Assembly: GCA_024234055.1 (NCBI GenBank) | Contig: JACKOW010000005.1 | Location: 248,001 to 312,000, forward strand | DNA length: 64,000 nucleotides | Source: Rhodanobacteraceae bacterium | Lineage (GTDB): Bacteria > Pseudomonadota > Gammaproteobacteria > Xanthomonadales > SZUA-5 | Reading direction: 5' to 3' | In this document: piece after piece, positions 60,428 to 64,000 of the stretch | Position numbering within the stretch: position 1 is the first letter of the stretch | How the letters are laid out: each line of letters opens with the position of its first letter | The notes under the pieces: generated by a model | Seen by the model: the letters and a program-made list of their open reading frames with translations, nothing else | Database searches by the model: none | What the model was told of the DNA's origin: nothing | Translations under genes and position numbers: made by a program

Positions 60428-61249
60428 CTACCGGTCTTCGTCGCTGCCGGTGAGACGCGCCAGATACTCATCCACATTCACTTCCACATGCCGCGGGCGC
60501 CGATTCAGCAAGTCCTGAATGCGCTCATTGTCGCTGCCGCGCACCTCGGGCACGGTGCCGGTCATCAGCACCCGGCCCTGATCAAGCACGGTGATCTTGT
60601 CGGCAATCTTGAAGGCGCTGTCGAGCTCGTGGGTGACCACGACGATGCTCATGCGCATGGCATCGCGCAGCTTCAGTATGAGTTCGTCAAGTTCAGCCGA
60701 GACCACCGGATCAAGGCCCGCCGAGGGTTCGTCGAAGAACAGCAGCTGCGGGTCCATGACGATGGCGCGGGCCAATGCCGCACGCTTGATCATGCCGCCG
60801 GAGAGCTGGCTCGGCATCAGGTCCTGGAAACCGCCGAGATTGACCACCTCCAGCTTCAGCCGCGACATGATGCGGATGGTGTTTTCGTCGAGCTTGAAGT
60901 GCTCGCGCAGCGGCAAGGCGACGTTGTCGCCCACGCTCATCGAGGTGAACAGCGCGCCGCCCTGGAAGCTGACGCCGATTTCGCGCTTGAAGGCCAGTCG
61001 TTGCAACGGCGACAGCCGATTGATGTCGCGCCCGAGCACCTTGATGGAGCCTTCCGCCGGTGTCAGCAGACCGAGCAGATGTCGCAACAGAGTGGACTTG
61101 CCCGATCCCGAGCCGCCCATGATCACCCGGATCTCACCGGGCTGAACCAGAAAGTCGACCTGATCGAGAATGCGCCGGCGACCATAGTAGGTGACCAGAC
61201 CATTGACCTCGATCACCGGATCGCCGGGGTTGATGTCAGCTTGTGCCAT
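60428..61249 (-). CDS. ABC transporter ATPase, MlaF-like
   Basis: A 273-residue ATP-binding protein of the phospholipid-transport (Mla/MCE) type. Walker A GGSGSGKSTLLRHLL near residue 45, Q loop region FQGGALFTSMSV, signature LSGGMIKRAALARAI, Walker B LLFFDEPSAGLDPV and the switch histidine in VVTHEL. The FQGGALF pattern is typical of MlaF. The matching permease (MlaE-like) is not on this side; 273 bases of repeats lie upstream. Confidence 0.9.
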   Translation of the reverse strand: MAQADINPGDPVIEVNGLVTYYGRRRILDQVDFLVQPGEIRVIMGGSGSGKSTLLRHLLGLLTPAEGSIKVLGRDINRLSPLQRLAFKREIGVSFQGGALFTSMSVGDNVALPLREHFKLDENTIRIMSRLKLEVVNLGGFQDLMPSQLSGGMIKRAALARAIVMDPQLLFFDEPSAGLDPVVSAELDELILKLRDAMRMSIVVVTHELDSAFKIADKITVLDQGRVLMTGTVPEVRGSDNERIQDLLNRRPRHVEVNVDEYLARLTGSDEDR

Positions 61250-61305
61250 GACCGGAGTCTAAGACAGACGCGGTGCTGGTTGTTGGTTCTTGACGCTTGG
61301 GAGCA

Positions 61306-61375
61306 GCACGGGGCACGGGGCACGAGGCACGAGGCACGAGGCACGAGGCACGGGGCACGGGGCACGGGGCACGGG
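61306..61375. repeat. GGCACGG heptamer array, about 10 copies
   Basis: Seven-base period with G and A variants at one position. It lies 57 bases upstream of the MlaF-like start codon. Confidence 0.92.
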
Positions 61376-61400
61376 AAAGGCTGCAGGCTTCGAGCTTCAT

Positions 61401-61470
61401 GGGGTCCAGACTTCTCGGGACGCTTCTCATACCCCCGGCCAGGCGCGTCCAGACAAGTCTGGACCTGCAA
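61401..61470. repeat. Palindromic element with GTCCAGAC arms
   Basis: GGGGTCCAGACTTCTCGGGA and GCGTCCAGACAAGTCTGGAC as arms; a full but diverged copy. Confidence 0.8.
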
Positions 61471-61522
61471 CGGCTCGGGCCGTGCCGGCCTTTCGCCGGC
61501 CCCCTGCCCCGTTTCTCTTCCG

Positions 61523-62260
61523 CTACCCCCACTGAAACTTGTAGCCAATCCCGTACACGGCCTGCAGCGGGTCTACGCCGGCAGCGTCGACGATCTTGCG
61601 GCGCAGATTCTTGACATGACTGTCGACGGCGCGTTCGCTGACCTCGTGTTCGTTGTGGTAGACCAGATCCAGCAATTGCGCCCGGCTGTAGACCCGTCCG
61701 GGCTGCTCTGACAGGGTCTGCAGCAGCCGGAACTCGATCGGTGTCAGAGCCAGAGGGGCGCCATTGAATCGCGCCTGCAGGGCCTGGTTGTCGATGGACA
61801 ATCCGGGGGCGCCCACGCCCTGCTGCCACTGCGTTGCACGCCGCAGCAGCGCGCGCAGGCGTGCCGCCAGCTCATCGGGCGAAAACGGCTTGCAGATGTA
61901 GTCGTCGGCACCAAGGTCCAGGCCTTGCAGGCGGTCCTCGGCCTCGGCCCTGGCCGTCACCATGATCAGCGGCACGGTCGAGAACTCACGCAACTCACGG
62001 CAGATCGAAAACCCGTCGCGTCCCGGCAGATTCAGATCCAGCAGCACCGCATCCGGGGCATAGGCACGCACGAAATCGGCCACCTCGCGGCCGTGGTCGA
62101 GCACGTGCACGGCAAAGCCCAGCTCGCCCAGGGTCTCGGCGATCAAGGTAGCCAGGATCGGCTCGTCCTCGACCACCAGCACGCGCCAGTCGGCAGCCCC
62201 TGGCGGCCGGGGCCAGGCGCGGGCGGCTTGCTTGTCGGACGACCTGGATCGAGGCAGCAA
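61523..62260 (-). CDS. OmpR-family response regulator
   Basis: A 245-residue regulator. The receiver domain has VLVVEDEPIL, phosphoacceptor in AVLLDLNLPG, VTARAE and CKPFSP; a winged-helix DNA-binding domain follows (LTPIEFRLLQTLSEQPGRVYSRAQLLDLVY, then VDSHVKNLRRKI and YGIGYKF). I chose the TTG at 62260, because AGAGGAG lies 11 bases upstream and it removes a long odd N-terminus. It is divergent from the DUF4154 and kinase genes and is a likely partner of that kinase. Confidence 0.85.
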   Translation of the reverse strand: MLPRSRSSDKQAARAWPRPPGAADWRVLVVEDEPILATLIAETLGELGFAVHVLDHGREVADFVRAYAPDAVLLDLNLPGRDGFSICRELREFSTVPLIMVTARAEAEDRLQGLDLGADDYICKPFSPDELAARLRALLRRATQWQQGVGAPGLSIDNQALQARFNGAPLALTPIEFRLLQTLSEQPGRVYSRAQLLDLVYHNEHEVSERAVDSHVKNLRRKIVDAAGVDPLQAVYGIGYKFQWG

Positions 62261-62397
62261 GATCGATTCGGCTCCTCTGAATCTCCATGATTGGCCTGCA
62301 TTATGGCGCGACTGGTCAACGGGGGCATCCACACTTGCCGGGATCGCAGGCACGCACGGCAGACGAGCAAGGCTCGGCACGACGCTGGCGCCGGCTG
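62261..62397. promoter_or_regulatory. Divergent control region for the response regulator and DUF4154 genes
   Basis: Between outward-reading genes; it carries the AGAGGAG site of the response regulator. The DUF4154 gene has only a weak ribosome site. Confidence 0.45.
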
Positions 62398-62967
62398 ATG
62401 CGCAGCGCGCACTGGTGTCTGGTGAGCACCTTGCTGGTCGTGGGCTTGTGTGCCGCCGCCGTCACTGCCCATGCCGACAGCCAGGACGAGCGTCGCGTGC
62501 GCACCGGGGCACGGCTGTTCCGGGCGCTGCTGGCGGCAGACATGGACATTGAACGCCGCGTGGGCGACAAGGGTTGGCTGGACATCGGCATTCTGGCCGC
62601 CCGCACCGAAGATGCCGATGCGCTGTCGCGACTGATGGTGCCGGTGGATGCACCCGATCAGGCCCTGGTGCGGGGTTATCCGATGCGAGTGCGCCGCTTG
62701 CAGACGCTGAGCGACGGGGAACCCGCCCCCGCCGCGGTGTTTCTGGCGAACCGCCTGAGCGACAGCGAACTCGCCGCCCTCATCGACTGGAGTCGGCGAC
62801 ACCATGCATTGCTCTATTCGCCCTATGAAGGCGATGTTGAGCGCGGCGTCATGGCGGGCTTGTCGATCGAGGCCAAGGTGGTGCCCTACGTCAACCAGAG
62901 TGCGCTGACGGCGGCGCAGGTTCAGCTCAAGCCCTTCTTCATGAAGGTCGCGAAGGTGCACCCATGA
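62398..62967 (+). CDS. YfiR-like (DUF4154) periplasmic protein
   Basis: A 189-residue exported protein (signal peptide HWCLVSTLLVVGLCAAAVTAHA). The end AGLSIEAKVVPYVNQSALTA, then LKPFFMKVAKVHP, and FLANRLSDSELAALIDWSRR are the DUF4154/YfiR outline; YfiR is a periplasmic regulator of a diguanylate cyclase in Pseudomonas. Here the neighbour is a hybrid-type histidine kinase, starting four bases before its stop. Start at 62398 places the hydrophobic signal at the N-terminus. A longer frame to 62287 is unlikely. Confidence 0.75.
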   Translation: MRSAHWCLVSTLLVVGLCAAAVTAHADSQDERRVRTGARLFRALLAADMDIERRVGDKGWLDIGILAARTEDADALSRLMVPVDAPDQALVRGYPMRVRRLQTLSDGEPAPAAVFLANRLSDSELAALIDWSRRHHALLYSPYEGDVERGVMAGLSIEAKVVPYVNQSALTAAQVQLKPFFMKVAKVHP

Positions 62968-64000
62968 TCCGTCGCTATTCCACGATGGTCGGTCTGGCGC
63001 TGCTGCTGCTGACGTTGATTCTTGAGCTGGCGCTGGCGGCGAACTGGATCTGGATGGTGCAACCCCGCCTGGATGCCGAGGCCCGCCAGCAGGCCCAGGT
63101 GCTGGCGCAATCCCAGGCCATCTCGCTGGCGACGGCCCTGTCGGCGGACAGCCCAGGGGCGCGTTCCCGCCAGCTCAACGAAGTGCTCGACCAGTTGCTG
63201 CTGTTGCAGAGCCCGGAACGAGAAGCGCCGTTCTTTGTCGATGTTGCCCTTGAACTGGACTACGACGCGGTTGATGCGCCGGCCGGAAGCCTGGATCGGC
63301 GCCTGCAGACAGCCGTGGGCGCGAATTATCTGGTCGAGACCGAACTCTATGGGCGCCAGAGTGGAGAGTTGCTGGGCCTGGCACAGTTTCTCGTGGATGC
63401 CGAGTTCTTCTCCAGATTCAGCCGGGACATCCGCAGTCAACTGCTGGCGCAGGGTGTCTTCGTCGCCGCCCTGATGCTGCTGCTCGGCGGATTGCTGGTG
63501 ACGCTGCTCGGCACCCTGGAGCGCAACAATGCCCGCCGCCAGGCTGCCGAGCGGGCACTGGCGGCACGCGAACTCGAGTTCCGGCGTGAACTGGAGACGG
63601 CGCGCGATCAGGCCGAGGCTGCCAATCGCGCCAAGAGTCAGTTCCTGGCCAACATGAGTCACGAGATCCGCACCCCCATGAATGCCGTGATCGGCATGGC
63701 CACGCTGCTGCTGCGCTCGCGTCTTGATGCTCGGCAGACCGGCATGTTACGCCAGCTCAATGCTTCGGCGCGGATGTTGCTGGGCGTGATCAATGACATC
63801 CTCGATCTGTCACGGATCGAGGCCGGAAAGCTGCGGATCGAGCGCAGCGAGTTTGATCTGGATGAAGTCCTGACCGACCTCGCCGCCGTGGTCGGCGAAC
63901 GCGCCCGCAACCAGGGTCTGGACCTGCTGTTCCGAACCGCACCCGACGTGCCGACACAACTGGTCGGTGACCAGGCGCGACTGCAGCAACTGCTGGTCAA
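62964..64000 (+). CDS. Membrane sensor histidine kinase, cut by window end
   Basis: At least 345 residues, open to the end of the window. One membrane segment near residue 15 (VGLALLLLTLILELALAANW), a periplasmic domain of about 130 residues, a second membrane segment (LLAQGVFVAALMLLLGGLLV), a coiled linker and the H box FLANMSHEIRTPMNAVIGM. The ATPase domain and any receiver lie beyond the end. It overlaps the DUF4154 gene by four bases, so the DUF4154 protein probably acts on its sensor part. The response regulator at 61523 is the nearest candidate partner. Confidence 0.9.
   Translation, partial: MIRRYSTMVGLALLLLTLILELALAANWIWMVQPRLDAEARQQAQVLAQSQAISLATALSADSPGARSRQLNEVLDQLLLLQSPEREAPFFVDVALELDYDAVDAPAGSLDRRLQTAVGANYLVETELYGRQSGELLGLAQFLVDAEFFSRFSRDIRSQLLAQGVFVAALMLLLGGLLVTLLGTLERNNARRQAAERALAARELEFRRELETARDQAEAANRAKSQFLANMSHEIRTPMNAVIGMATLLLRSRLDARQTGMLRQLNASARMLLGVINDILDLSRIEAGKLRIERSEFDLDEVLTDLAAVVGERARNQGLDLLFRTAPDVPTQLVGDQARLQQLLV

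Larger units (their letters stand above)
61250..61522. other. Repeats between ATPase gene and response regulator
   Basis: It holds a GGCACGG/GGCACGA array (61306-61375) and a full palindromic element (61401-61470). Both genes on the two sides read leftwards, so the MlaF promoter should lie between the array and the regulator stop. Confidence 0.75.

Overview
The window is high-GC DNA from a Gram-negative gammaproteobacterium. The gene content (yicC next to gmk, gcvH next to gcvT, prmB, a probable holD-rimI pair, Mla-type lipid transport, an outer-membrane periplasm) and the style of the secreted proteins fit the Lysobacterales (Xanthomonadales). That placement is an inference from gene content. 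I saw no rRNA, tRNA or CRISPR array.

Layout. From 1 to 15.3 kb lies ordinary chromosome: a TauE/SafE permease, ilvE, a secreted amidohydrolase, a GNAT/OmpH-like cluster, a CtlX-type amidinohydrolase behind a likely attenuator, a TerB-like protein, an LpxH-like hydrolase next to a fused OlsF-like acyltransferase, an NtrX/NtrY-like two-component pair, and gmk. From 15,572 to 30,878 lies a 15.3-kb integrative island inserted exactly at the 3' end of yicC. The 17-bp attachment core is duplicated at both ends, so yicC keeps its last six codons. The island carries a P4-type integrase, an AlpA-type regulator, a RepA-like ATPase, a TubC-docking-like small protein, a type I restriction-modification operon (hsdR-hsdM-hsdS) whose 3' end continues into a GHKL ATPase and a STAS-like DUF4325 protein, a PLD-family protein, a protein with a phage-type polyvalent domain, and a secreted FG-GAP protein. 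From 30.9 kb on the chromosome resumes: yicC, an M13 peptidase, an exported MDR oxidoreductase, an MFS pump, recQ, a radical SAM/unknown/AMP-ligase-like operon, prmB, three tandem secreted paralogues, a gluzincin-like protein, a threonine/serine dehydratase, an SRPBCC protein, gcvH and gcvT, DUF456, a secreted metalloprotease, holD-like/rimI, an Mla-type ATPase-MCE-lipoprotein set, and a DUF4154/hybrid-kinase/response-regulator locus cut by the window end.

Intergenic space is unusual. Nearly every gap holds one or more of: 7-bp-period tandem arrays of several sequence types; a composite module with constant flanks and two alternative inverted-repeat cores; a palindromic GTCCAGACTTGTCTGGAC element; an inverted repeat with CCGCAAAGGACGCAAAGG arms; and GTCATTGCGA-type repeats. 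One heptamer array has become coding: it forms four in-frame 13-residue repeats in the N-terminus of PrmB.

Strongest leads: the restriction operon extended by an ATPase/STAS-like pair, the exact yicC 3'-end attachment site, the structured leader before the CtlX gene, the repeat-encoded PrmB extension, and the core-swapping repeat modules.
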